Below are positions 39,542-49,213 of a DNA stretch of 64,000 nucleotides, in pieces. The notes beneath the pieces were generated by a model, which did not search any database, was not told the DNA's origin, and saw nothing but the letters and a program-made list of their open reading frames with translations. The translations under genes were made by a program, and so were the position numbers. Source of the DNA: Peribacillus frigoritolerans (GTDB lineage Bacteria > Bacillota > Bacilli > Bacillales > DSM-1321). How positions within the stretch are numbered: the first letter of the stretch is position 1; each line of letters opens with the position of its first letter. The stretch covers positions 3,613,949 through 3,677,948 of the forward strand of contig JAUPFL010000001.1 of NCBI GenBank assembly GCA_030562215.1. Reading direction: 5' to 3'.

Positions 39542-40228
39542 TTATTGATGATTTTTATTATTCAGCAACTCCATATACGTAATTAAATTGTTTTTAGTCC
39601 GTAAGATGTGAAATTCTACTGCTGCCCTTAATTCTGCAGGATCTCCTCTTAGTGCCGCTTCATATATCATCCGGTGTTCCCGTTGCGTTTCTGGGTAATA
39701 ATCAATCAGCAAATTCGGCGCAATGGGTGAGATACCCAATGTTTCTACCATTTTTTGAACTCTTGGCCATGGGCACCCTTTTCGGAGGGTTTCATGAAAA
39801 GCCGCATTTAAAAGGATATAATGCTCATTGGTTTCATCAGATAACTGTATTCCTTCCATTTCAATCAAAATACCTTTTAATTTTTCTTTATCATCCTTTG
39901 TTAAATAAGGAAGCGATTTTTCTACTGCAAGGCCTTCAAGCAGAGACCTGGTATGATAAATTTCTTCAATATCATCCCGGGTAATCGGTGTGACGATTGC
40001 TCCTTTATGAGGAACCATCTCCACCAACCCCTCCATTTGAAGTTGTGTAAGGGCTTCACGAATGGGCATTCTGCTTACTTCCAGTCGATCTGCCCACTCC
40101 TCTTGGATGAGTCTCTCCCCCTTTTTCAACGTCCCATTCAAAATCGCTTTCCGAAGGCTTTTCGTTACATTTTTAACGATTGTAGATTTATCTCTTTTAG
40201 AATTAGCATTATCCAATCCAGCGTCCAC
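39542..40228 (-). CDS. GntR-family (FCD domain) regulator of the glutarate cluster
   Basis: The 228-residue protein has an N-terminal GntR winged helix (KSLRKAILNGTLKKGERLIQEEWADRLEVSRMPIREAL) and a C-terminal FCD ligand domain (RSLLEGLAVEKSL, HYILLNAAFHETL, EHRMIYEAALRGD, with metal-binding H residues). FCD proteins are repressors released by organic acids; glutarate or L-2-hydroxyglutarate is the natural guess here. The frame is intact. Three TTGGATACAA-type sites lie in its own promoter, indicating autoregulation of gntR-lhgO-DUF3870. Confidence 0.9.
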   Translation of the reverse strand: MDAGLDNANSKRDKSTIVKNVTKSLRKAILNGTLKKGERLIQEEWADRLEVSRMPIREALTQLQMEGLVEMVPHKGAIVTPITRDDIEEIYHTRSLLEGLAVEKSLPYLTKDDKEKLKGILIEMEGIQLSDETNEHYILLNAAFHETLRKGCPWPRVQKMVETLGISPIAPNLLIDYYPETQREHRMIYEAALRGDPAELRAAVEFHILRTKNNLITYMELLNNKNHQ

Positions 40229-40237
40229 CTTTCGATA

Positions 40238-40330
40238 TTGGATACAATTTAAACTATATCAACTTCATAAAGCGATTACAATACTGAAAATTAAATAAAT
40301 TGTATCCAATTTAAAAAACACTGGATACAA
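40238..40330. promoter_or_regulatory. Three GntR-type operator motifs
   Basis: TTGGATACAA at 40238-40247, its exact reverse complement TTGTATCCAA at 40300-40309, and CTGGATACAA at 40321-40330. This ATTGGATACAAT type of sequence is typical for FadR/VanR-subfamily GntR proteins. The first site is 10 bp from the gntR start. Confidence 0.75.
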
Positions 40331-40509
40331 TACGTAAGGTAAACATCTACTTCATTTTGGACCGCACGTTTATATTTAACTATTTAAACTACTTTGTATT
40401 TCTTTCAAAGACCATTAAATTCAAAATTTCAAACAATCTGTTCAACATTTTTGAATACGGTATCATCATTGCTATATCCAAATGTATACAAATAAGGAGT
40501 TGCTAATTA

Positions 40510-40746
40510 ATGAGTAAAGAAAATCGGATCCCTTTGGAGAAAAACAAGTGATCATAAAATTGAAAATGAAGTGAAATGTCTCGAATGAAAAGTTTGTCAT
40601 ACCAAATCAAGAATACGCTGTGTTTGAATGTTTACAAGATGAACAATCCATTGGTGAAGCTTGGAAAAAGATATGGCAGCTGAAGAAGAAATTTTGAAAT
40701 GTACTATCCTGATGGAAATGTGGAAATACATATTGCAGTTAAATAA
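40510..40746 (+). pseudogene. Remnant of a GyrI-like/AraC effector-domain gene
   Basis: ATG 40510 has a TAAGGAG site but stops after 13 codons. Further on, FVIPNQEYAVFECLQDEQSI followed by GEAWKKIWQ and, in a shifted frame, EMYYPDGNVEIHIAVK match the C-terminal part of GyrI-like small-molecule-binding domains. Internal segments are missing, not only single bases, so it is a true relic. Confidence 0.6.
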
Positions 40747-40850
40747 TTTATAAAAAGAACCTATTATATTTAGTGATCGATAAAGGTAGAGACTTTATTT
40801 TGCTAGCCATAAAGACAAGGACCCGGTCACCCACCGGGACTCATGCCTTT

Positions 40851-41036
40851 TTACCTCGCCTTTGTAAAGATTCCTCCTTTTGCAATATGTCTTATCCTGT
40901 TCAGTTCATTATGTAGTGGTTTCTCTGGGATGAACATTACTTTATTCATCAATTTTTTTGTAACAAGATACATTAATATCTTATCTGCAAGCTCCAACCG
41001 TGATAAAATCAAACAAATATAGTTATGAAACATCAA
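40851..41036 (-). CDS. Possible small protein, unrecognised
   Basis: A 61-codon frame whose C-terminal 40 residues (MYLVTKKLMNKVMFIPEKPL, IRHIAKGGIFTKAR) look protein-like and basic. A CCCGG/CCGGG hairpin at 40822-40838 lies just after the stop. No good ribosome-binding site is seen for either ATG. The rest of 40747-41088 shows nothing. Confidence 0.3.
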   Translation of the reverse strand: MMFHNYICLILSRLELADKILMYLVTKKLMNKVMFIPEKPLHNELNRIRHIAKGGIFTKAR

Positions 41037-41088
41037 TTATAAAATATGAAATCGGAAAAAAGTCATTAGAATAAAGGGGAAAATATGA

Positions 41089-41771
41089 ATGGCAGAATTA
41101 ATCGATTGGAAAAATAGTGCTCACGGGCATAAATTCATAGCATCTTTCAGCGGAGGAAAGGATAGTGTCTTAGCCTTATATAAAGCAATGAAGGTTGGAG
41201 AAGCTGTAGGACTGATTGTCATGCTGGAGGAGGAAGGAAAACGTTCCAGATCCCATGGAATGCCTCCGGAACTCATTCAAGCCCAAGCTGAATCTATAGG
41301 TTTGCCCGTATATATACTGCAGCTGCCAGTTGGACTGATTATGAAGAAGTATTTATGCGCCTTTTAGAACAAGCTAAAAATCAAGGAGCTGAACTGTTAG
41401 TAACTGGAGACCTGGATATGCCTGCCCATGGCTGTTGGCATGATAAGGTCACGAAGAATGCCGGGTTGAAGCTTGGAATGCCTTTATGGGAAATGAACCA
41501 TCGTGAAGCTGTCGAAGAGTTCATGAATCTTGGATTCGTAACGATCATTGTAACCGTTAATTTATCATTGGGAATGCGTGAGGATGATTTAGGACGAAAG
41601 TTAACCCCTGAATATGTGAAGGAACTTGAAGCTCGCGGCATTGACCCCTGCGGAGAAGGCGGAGAGTTTCATACAACAGTAATTGATGGGCCTATTTTTA
41701 AACAGCCAATTCCAGTTCGTAAATGTGAGATTATTAAGGACGGGGACTATGCTTTTTACCTTTGGAGCTAG
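41089..41771 (+). CDS. Dph6-like ATP-pyrophosphatase (PP-loop), frameshifted
   Basis: About 228 residues. The PP-loop SGGKDS (residues 21-26) and the motifs AASWTDYEEVFMR, LVTGDLDMPAHG, LWEMNHREAVEEF and DPCGEGGEFHTTVIDGP define the diphthine-ammonia-ligase-like N-type ATPase family. Bacteria lack diphthamide, so the substrate of these homologues is unknown; an amidation of a small molecule is plausible. A G is missing near 41325 (ILQAASWTDYE restored). RBS AAAGGGGA. Confidence 0.85.
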
Positions 41772-42292
41772 ATCATATAATGAATAGGAGTACCTTATAA
41801 CCAAACTAATTACCCAAATTCCTTGCAAGCATTCTCTCCTTCGCCCCAATTATTACATGTTCTCTAACAAATGGGATGAAGTTCAGATGGCGGAATCCTT
41901 TTTTTGACAGGAGGAAAAGGGGTAATAGAAGTTAACATAATATTATTATAGTACCCCATCGTGAAGACCCCTTACATTTTGATAACTACTGTTCCATTAT
42001 TTATTCAATAAGTAAAATAACAGACATTCAGAAGTATAAATGTTTCTAATATATTGTTTGAAAAGAACTTCGGTTTTTTACGGAAACCCTACTGGATGAT
42101 ATCCTTGACAAAAAAAGACTATATTCTATTCTTTTTTAGAAGTCACTCGATTAAGTTAATGCCCTGTCCAATTACTAGTAAAACCCGTTTCCTCTGTGCA
42201 TTCAGATATATTGTCATAATGTTCGCACTGTAATAACTCCCTATTACAAGACTGTAATATCAATAAATGAATGATGAGTAATACAGGAGTTG
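41772..42292. other. Intergenic gap without a recognised gene
   Basis: AT-rich 521-bp stretch. I find no frame with a ribosome-binding site and protein-like composition, no strong hairpin with a T run and no repeat of the dispersed family. Confidence 0.5.
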
Positions 42293-42865
42293 TTAATAAT
42301 AGAAATCCATTAATGTTTCGTCCATTAAATCCTGTGTGAGTCCTATATAAATCATCGTATCTTTGGGGTTGGAATGATTAAGGATTTGTTGCAGTAAAGC
42401 GATATCCTTGAATTTTTGGTAATGCAAATAGCCGAAAGTTTTTCGAAGGGTATGTGTACCGACATCTGGAATGTCTGCCATTTCAGCCGCCTTGTTCAAG
42501 ACCCGATAGGCCTGTACCCTGGTGATTGGACCATTACCTTTTCGACTCGGAAATAAATACTGTTCATTTTTCAGATTCGATTTGCGGACATATTTCCTAA
42601 CTTCCTTACGAAGTTGAGGATTGACAAGGAACCGCTTAATTTTATCTGTTTTTTGCTCCACAATGACTATATGCGTACCCTCAAGAATGTCTTTCACCCG
42701 CAATTGTAAAAGATCCCCTATACGTAACCCGATGTTTATCCCGATTGAAAACATCATATAATCCCTGTAGCTGCAATATTTTAATAGTGATTTTTTCATC
42801 TTTTCTATGTGATCCAACCTGCGTATCGGTTGGACATTTTTAATTCTTTGAGAGGTTGCTTGCAT
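42293..42865 (-). CDS. Small stand-alone tyrosine recombinase
   Basis: The 190-residue protein is the catalytic domain of a phage-integrase-type recombinase with all catalytic residues: R48 (IGLRIGDLL), H138 and R141 (THTLRKTFG), H164 (LNHSNPKDT) and Y173 (TMIYIGL). The SAM-like arm-binding domain is almost absent, so it is shorter than XerC/D (about 300). Such short recombinases occur as chromosomal genes in Bacillus and have been called integrases without mobile elements. No att-like repeats or partner genes are visible. Confidence 0.88.
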   Translation of the reverse strand: MQATSQRIKNVQPIRRLDHIEKMKKSLLKYCSYRDYMMFSIGINIGLRIGDLLQLRVKDILEGTHIVIVEQKTDKIKRFLVNPQLRKEVRKYVRKSNLKNEQYLFPSRKGNGPITRVQAYRVLNKAAEMADIPDVGTHTLRKTFGYLHYQKFKDIALLQQILNHSNPKDTMIYIGLTQDLMDETLMDFYY

Positions 42866-43346
42866 GATTGGCTCATTCCCCTTTCACCTTCTTTCATTGT
42901 ACGTGAACAGGTTGAAAAAAGGCAAGTTTTATACATCTTGATAGGCTTATAAACCTTGATTTAACGCGCTTTCGAATGTATCAATAGAGGTCCTTTGTTA
43001 CATTCAGAATATTCTTGTAAATTCTCCTATGAAACCCCTATAATCTATTCACTGCCATTAACGGTCTATATAGCCTCATAGAGCGATTTTAATTCAATCA
43101 GGAATAAAGACTCTATGTATTTCAAACAATAGCTTTAAAACCGCAATATGAAGGTCATTTTTTTGTCATTTTTATGACCTTTGTTAAAAAATGTATAAAT
43201 TAATATTCATCCTATCAATATTAGTAATGACTTCCCCTTTCCATTTATTACACATCCATACGTTAACGATAATTGTGTTATGTAAACAACTTCATTTGAT
43301 AAAGGGAAACGTATGCATCCCCTCTTTGTCAAATCATACCGATTGA
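42866..43346. other. Intergenic gap; one hairpin
   Basis: AT-rich 481 bp without a gene. The only structure is AAGGTCAT / ATGACCTT at about 43151-43183 with T-rich and A-rich flanks, possibly a weak terminator after uvsE on the minus strand. Confidence 0.4.
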
Positions 43347-44318
43347 TTAATGAATATAAAAACTGGCATCATCTATGATCTCTATTTCTTTGTGACTTTT
43401 CAGCTCATCCATCAATTGGAACAGTGCTCCATCCTTTTGTTTTGCTTCAATCATGCAATCGAGATGTGGTAAGCTTCCCTTTATTCGTTGCAAAAATTCC
43501 ATGAACATCCCAGTATCCACAAAGTCAGCGTGTGCTCGAAATTCTTTATCGGACCTTGGACTTGAAATATGCATTTTAGGAGGCAGTTTCGAATTACTCC
43601 ATGTATTTAATATTCGATTCCAATGATCTTTCCAATCTTCACTTGGTAACTGATGTGCGAGGTAATGGTGATAATCAAAAACCATTGGAATCCCCAATTT
43701 CTCACATAAATAAAGGGTTTCAGACAAAGTATAGGTAGTATCATCATTCTCAAGAATGACCATTCTTTGAATCGAGTCAGGAATCAAACCCCAATTATGG
43801 ATGAACTGCTCTAATGCCTGTACATGCTCGCCATAACCGCCGCCGACATGCAGAACACAGCGATGCTCGGGATCCACTCCCATTTTTTTTAATAACGTAT
43901 GATGCATCCTTAATGTTTTTAATGATGTCTTCAGAATATCGATATTTGTACTATTCAAGATGACGAAATGATCTGGATGAAAATCTATCCTTATTTTTGG
44001 GTGGTTCGTTAGGAAAGTTTTTAATTTTGCCAGTTCTTCTGAAATTGGATCGATGTAATCCCATTCTGGAATTTCTGGATGATTGGCTAAAGGGATAAGC
44101 TTTGAAGAAAGCCTAAAGAACTGAATATTATTTGCTTCGTTATGAATCAGTAAACGCCAGCAATTATGAAGATTGGAAATTGAAATGCGTTCGAGCTTCC
44201 TTATCGCGGCATCCCTATCCTTAATTTTCGAAAACTGAGCAAAAGTCATCGTTTGGGATGGTGAACAATTTGGAACATGATTACTCATGGCTACATAACC
44301 AAGGCGGATTAATGTCAA
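43347..44318 (-). CDS. uvsE: UV damage endonuclease UvsE
   Basis: The 323-residue UvdE-family TIM-barrel enzyme nicks DNA 5' of UV photoproducts. Motifs: IRLGYVAMS, FFRLSSKLIPLANHPEI, KIRIDFHPDHFVILNST, CVLHVGGGYGEH, MVILENDDTTYTLSE, VFDYHHYLAHQ, KMHISSPRSDKEFRAHADFV and CMIEAKQKD, covering the metal-binding H and E residues. Start TTG 44318 after AAAGGAGC. The frame is intact, the length is normal and the gene is transcribed alone. Confidence 0.95.
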   Translation of the reverse strand: MTLIRLGYVAMSNHVPNCSPSQTMTFAQFSKIKDRDAAIRKLERISISNLHNCWRLLIHNEANNIQFFRLSSKLIPLANHPEIPEWDYIDPISEELAKLKTFLTNHPKIRIDFHPDHFVILNSTNIDILKTSLKTLRMHHTLLKKMGVDPEHRCVLHVGGGYGEHVQALEQFIHNWGLIPDSIQRMVILENDDTTYTLSETLYLCEKLGIPMVFDYHHYLAHQLPSEDWKDHWNRILNTWSNSKLPPKMHISSPRSDKEFRAHADFVDTGMFMEFLQRIKGSLPHLDCMIEAKQKDGALFQLMDELKSHKEIEIIDDASFYIH

Positions 44319-44409
44319 TGGGATAGCTCCTTTACGGTTTTATGGTTATTGGAAGTATTCCCCTTTGCAATCAATATTATATATGTAAGCAACCCTCCCT
44401 AAAAAATTA

Positions 44410-44453
44410 AAAAATGGCCTCTTTCCGAATGAATATCGGGCAAAAGCCATTTT
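44410..44453 (-). terminator. Terminator of the PCYCGC lipoprotein gene
   Basis: Minus-strand AAAAATGGC pairs with GCCATTTTT around an imperfect inner stem, T run following, 44 bp after the stop at 44497. Confidence 0.78.
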
Positions 44454-44496
44454 TCCAAATATCATTTTCACGCTAGAATTTCATACTTTTTCCCCT

Positions 44497-44999
44497 TTAC
44501 GCTTCAGGGGTCGGAGTCGGTTTGGCGTATCCACTTTTATACTTTTCATCGACTTTATTCCGGATCTCTTTGACGCTCATACCGTCATTAAAGTCCAATA
44601 TGGATTGAGCAGCAATTTCTAAGCAAACTCCGCATCTTGTCCCGTGGTCATCCCAAACCACTTCACCATTTTTTTATTTTCATGGATAAAACAATCATAA
44701 TTATTCTTATGGTTAGCCGACTCTCCGCAACCGCAGTAACATGGTATTTTTTCTAGTAAATCTTTATTTTGTGCAACAGCTAAATAAATTGTCTTCATAT
44801 CCTCTGGTTTTTCAGCTAAGAAATCCGGTGCTATTTCCTTACTGCCGGTCTCCTCCTGAAGATCCCCGGATACCGTATGCTCTGAATGTCCTTCATGATT
44901 GCTTTCTTTTTGAACAACACTTTCCTCTTCACTTGAACAACCTGAAAGTATTAATGAAGAACAGATCCCCAAAGTGATGGTCATTAATTTTAGCTTCAT
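44497..44999 (-). CDS. PCYCGC-motif lipoprotein, frameshifted
   Basis: A lipobox LSGC (C21) predicts a membrane-anchored protein on the cell surface. The mature part has a His/Glu-rich spacer (NHEGHSEH), the motif PCYCGCG (residues 86-92) with NNYDCF, and after correction GTRCGVCLEIAAQSI. The paired cysteines and histidines suggest metal or redox chemistry; the function of the PCYCGC family is not known. An A is missing near 44674 (HENKKNGEVVWDDHG restored). The tail repeats PTPTPEA. Corrected length is about 168. Confidence 0.82.
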
Positions 45000-45260
45000 T
45001 TATACACTCCTTGATCAATTTGATACCCCCATTTTATGGCACTGAATGCGTTTATACAAGAAAAAGGATCCACCAAGTATCTAGACACATTACGACTTCG
45101 TGCATATTTTTAGAGTATTAACCACACTTTAAGAAAAACGCATGAGGTACCCTATTCTCACTTTTCACCCCTATTTGATTAAGTGTGTGTATATGTACGG
45201 TTCACTAATGAATGACTTTTAATAGTTTAGTCAGAAATATATTACCTCACTTACCTTCCG

Positions 45261-45290
45261 AAAAAAGCCGATGATTCCCTCATCGGCTTA
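45261..45290 (-). terminator. Terminator of fdhF-DUF1641
   Basis: Ten-bp stem AAGCCGATGA / TCATCGGCTT followed by T on the minus strand, about 100 bp after the DUF1641 stop. Confidence 0.85.
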
Positions 45291-45391
45291 AATATTTTGG
45301 TGGAAATTCGTCACTATCATTCAGGATAAAATCCATATTGTTCACGATTTTACTAACATTTCAATATTCCAAATACGAACGACCGAGGTCC

Positions 45392-46081
45392 TTATTTCTT
45401 ACTTTCGATAAAGTGAGCGGAAATGGTTACGAGGGAAACTCCTGCTGCAATCCAAAACCAGCTGGTGTTTCGTTTTTTTCCTCTTCCGCCTTTACTGGGT
45501 ATACTTGATCCGTAGGATTTTCTGGACGTCGGCCGTTCTATGTCCGCTGTTTCATTCGTTTTATGCAAATGCTGATTCTCTGGTAATTGGGTGGTTCTTT
45601 CTAAATCGCTTGTATCTTCTCCCATTCCTTTAAGGAAGGTCATCAGAAAAGTCATCGCTTGTTTGACTTCTTGGTCATTCAAGGAACGCAGTAGAGCTAA
45701 ATAGCTTGGCTTTTCCGGCGTTTTATCAGCTTCGGCCACACGGGCAAACCCTGAGTTGACTTTGAGGATAAGAGGTTCAAGCTGCTGAACATTCAGTGTC
45801 CCTAACGTTCCGAGTATGAGAAGGAGATTTTTCAGCATATTTGCCGTTTCTGGGGTGTCCGCTGTTTTGACAAGAATGTTCAGCACTTTGTCCCCTTCCT
45901 TCAACAAGCTGTTAACCATTGATAATATACCACGATCCTGCATGCCCTTCATGACTTCAAACGTTTCTTTAATCACTTCTTTATTTTCCAAAAGGGTTCG
46001 CTCGATATCCTCGAGTTCGATTCTTCTTCTTTCTTCATCGCTAATGCTGATTCGATTGATCACTCTTGTCGCTTTAGCCAC
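45392..46081 (-). CDS. DUF1641 protein paired with formate dehydrogenase
   Basis: The 229-residue DUF1641 protein has a helical core (LLENKEVIKETFEVMKGMQD, NMLKNLLLILGTLGTLNVQQ) and LLRSLNDQEVKQAMTFLMTF. A basic low-complexity stretch (PTSRKSYGSSIPSKGGRGKK) precedes a C-terminal membrane helix (WFWIAAGVSLVTISAHF), so it is tail-anchored. DUF1641 genes accompany formate-dehydrogenase-like molybdoenzymes in Bacillus (yrhD/yjgD); an accessory or membrane-docking role is inferred. GTG 46081 after AGGAGGAG, 24 bp after fdhF. Confidence 0.85.
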   Translation of the reverse strand: MAKATRVINRISISDEERRRIELEDIERTLLENKEVIKETFEVMKGMQDRGILSMVNSLLKEGDKVLNILVKTADTPETANMLKNLLLILGTLGTLNVQQLEPLILKVNSGFARVAEADKTPEKPSYLALLRSLNDQEVKQAMTFLMTFLKGMGEDTSDLERTTQLPENQHLHKTNETADIERPTSRKSYGSSIPSKGGRGKKRNTSWFWIAAGVSLVTISAHFIESKK

Positions 46082-46105
46082 GGTTCCTCTCCTCCTTTTT
46101 GATCT

Positions 46106-49035
46106 TTAAGAGGTCACCAGGGAAAATATAATCTTCGCGGGCCCATTTTTTTGTACTTGTACACCCATCTGCGGTTGTGGATTCCCATTACGATGGTTGA
46201 TGCTCGGTAATGGATTGTCTCCTTTGACCGTGAGAACTTCCATTTTTACTTGAACTTCCTTATAGGCAGGAGTATCAGTATCTTTATCTGAATGACTGCT
46301 TGTCAATTGGTTGATTGCCCCGTCACCTGAATCATTCATCGGCAGATAAACTTCTTTACCTTTTACACGATCAGTTATCAGGCATTGCACTTTTGCATTT
46401 CCATACGGTGAAGTGAGCCGAACAAGAGTGCCATCCTTAAGTCCTCTTTCTTTTGCCAATTCCCGGGATACCTCAAGGAAGACTTTTGGAGTTTTGGAAG
46501 TGATGCCTTTTGATTTATATGTCATGTTTCCTTCATGAAAATGTTCCAATAAGCGGCCATTATTCACATGGATATCAAACTCATCCCCAAAGTCAATCGG
46601 TTTAGTCCATTTGACTGGAAATAACCTTGCTTTTCCATCGGGAAAAGGAAAAGCTTCCGTGAATAACAATGGAGTATCTTTACCATCTGAAGCAACTGGC
46701 CATTGAAGACTGTTATAACCTTCCAAGCGTTCGTAACTTACTCCAGTATATAATGGTGATAGTTTAGCTGCTTCATCCATGATGTCACTTGGATGACCAT
46801 AATTCCAACCCGCTCCCAACGAATTAGCCACATTCATTATGATTTGCCAATCAGGCTTTGAGTCGCCAAGCGGTTCAAAGACTTGATACAGACGTTGTAT
46901 ACGGCGTTCGGTATTCGTGAAAGTACCTTCTTTTTCAAAGCTTGGGCTTGCCGGAAGGACGACATCCGCGAATTCAGCCGTTCTTGACAAGAAGATATCT
47001 TGTACCACAAAGAAGTCCAGTTTTTCAAATGCTTCATGGACATGATTGATATTCGAATCGACCAGACCCATATCTTCACCTTTTAAGTACATTGCTTTGA
47101 TGGTACCTGCATGAATCCCTTCGACCATTTCATGATTATTAAGACCTGGGTTTTCTGGTATTTTTGCACCCCAGATGTTTTCATATTTCGCGCGTACCTT
47201 TTCGTCCGTTACTTTTTCATAGCCTGGCAAGCGATCGGGCATACTGCCAAAGTCACTGGCCCCTTGTACATTATTATGTCCGCGTAAAGGGTATGTACCT
47301 GTTCCAGGTTTACCGTAGTTGCCCGTTATGAGCAATAAATTGGAAATTGCTGTGCTTGTATCGCTTCCTCCCCCATGCTGGGTAACGCCCATGGCCCAAA
47401 GTGAAACAACGCTTCCCGCTTCATGAATGGCTTCTGCCAACGTAATTAAATCTTCCTTAGCTACGCCTGTTACTTTTTCTGCATATTCCAACGTGTACGG
47501 TTCTAAAGTCTTGATGTATTCTTCCATTCCATTTACACGATTTTTGATGAAGTCTTTATCTGTCCAACCTTTGTCGACGATATATTTAGTCACGGCCGAC
47601 AGCCATATGATATCCGATCCCGGAGCAGGCTGGATGAATAGGTCGGAACGTTCAGCCATTTCATGCATTCTGATATCTGCCACTATCAACTTCTGCTTAC
47701 CTAGTTTATGGGAACGTTTGATTCTTGTAGCCAAAACGGGTGTGATTCGGATGTATTGGAACCTATGATCAATACAAGTTCGGACTTTTCGATATCCTTT
47801 ATGCCTCCTGTATCTCCGCCATATCCAACCGTTCTGAATAGTCCTAAAGTCGCTGGAGTCTGACAATACCGTGAACAATTATCCACATTGTTGGTGCCGA
47901 TGATTCCCCTTGCCAGTTTTTGCATTAAGTAGGACTCTTCATTGGTGCACTTGGAAGAAGTTATGAAAGCCATCGAATCCGGACCGTGAGAATCTTTGAT
48001 TTCGCTGAATTTACGGGAAATCAATTCAAGGGCTTCTCCCCATTCAGCTTCTCTGAACGCATCCCCTTCTCTAATTAAAGGTTTTGTGAGTCTTTCATCA
48101 CTATTCACGAAATCCCATCCGAATTTCCCTTTTACACAAGTTGAAATTCCATTTGCAGGTGCCTCCACTTGCGGTTCGATCTTAAGGATTTTACGATCTT
48201 TGGTCCAAACGTCAAAGCTGCATCCTACCCCACAGTATGTACAAACCGTTTTAGTCTTCTTGATCCTGGCATCCCTCATGGCGGATTCCATATCCGAAAT
48301 CGCTAAAATCGAACCATAACCCGTTTCAACATTTTTTGTAATTTCTATCATTGGCCGAAGAGTTTGCTTAGCGATGCCGGTTAAAAATCCGGCTTCACCT
48401 TCCATCCCTTTTTCCATCATTGCATTACACGGGCAAACGGTGGAACAATGGCCACATGACACACATGAAGATTCATTGATTGGAACATCATCATCCCAAA
48501 TGACACGCGGGCGTTGTGCTTCCCAATCAATAGTCAATGTTTCAGTGACCTGTACATCTTGACAAGCTTCAACACAACGGCCGCAAAGGATGCATTGATC
48601 CGGGTCATATCGATAGAATGGATTCGTCCGATCCACTTCATAGGGTTTTTGATCAAAAGGAACACTTTGATGATTTACCTTCATTTCCTTTACGGTATTG
48701 TGTATTTCACAAGTGCCGTTATTATAATCGCAAACCGTACAATAAAGCTCATGGTTATACAATATCTTGTCCATTGCCATGACCTGCGCTTCTTTTACAT
48801 CTGGTCCAACTGTATCAATTACATCCCCATCTTTGATCTTGGTGGAACAAGATCTTACTAGCTCTCCATTAACGCTCACTAAACATGTATCACATGTTTC
48901 GATTGGCCCTAGGCTAGGGTGGTAACAAACATTCGGGACTTCAATTGAGCTATCCGTCAGCATTTGTAATATTGTTTGATTACGTTCCAGACTGGTCTCA
49001 GCACCATTGATTTTTATATGCACTTTCTCTGGCAA
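46106..49035 (-). CDS. Formate dehydrogenase alpha subunit, NAD-type architecture, frameshifted
   Basis: The product is about 976 residues. Order: N-terminal [2Fe-2S] ([18 protein letters not shown]), His-Cys [4Fe-4S] ([18 protein letters not shown]), two [4Fe-4S] ([29 protein letters not shown]), then [13 protein letters not shown] and the Mo-bisMGD domain with [10 protein letters not shown], where cysteine (not selenocysteine) is the Mo ligand. It resembles B. subtilis YjgC/YrhE and likely oxidises formate. Start TTG 49035 after GAGGGGAGC. A G is missing near 47752 ([16 protein letters not shown] restored). Confidence 0.92.
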
Positions 49036-49169
49036 AATAATCGCTCCCCTCTTAAAAAACGATAAAATTCATCATTTGGTATTTTCTACCCTCACACAAA
49101 TTTTCTCAAACTTGTGAAAGTAAATAATGGAAGAATTCATTTGACCAATTTCATATCAGAAAATGAACT

Positions 49170-49209
49170 AAAGTCGAAGTGAGACTTAGTATTCAGTCAC
49201 TTCGACTTT
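49170..49209 (-). terminator. Terminator of the pullulanase gene
   Basis: Thirteen-bp stem AAAGTCGAAGTGA / TCACTTCGACTTT; a short T run follows. It lies 5 bp after the stop. Confidence 0.8.
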
Positions 49210-49213
49210 ATTA

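Noticed and set aside
18537..42248. Shared 14-mer AACTCCCTATTACA at 18538 and 42234
   Set aside because: Repeats of this length are expected by chance in 64 kb; the flanks do not match.
42293..42865. Integrated mobile element around the tyrosine recombinase
   Set aside because: No att-like direct repeats, no tRNA, no phage or transfer genes; neighbours are ordinary chromosomal genes.
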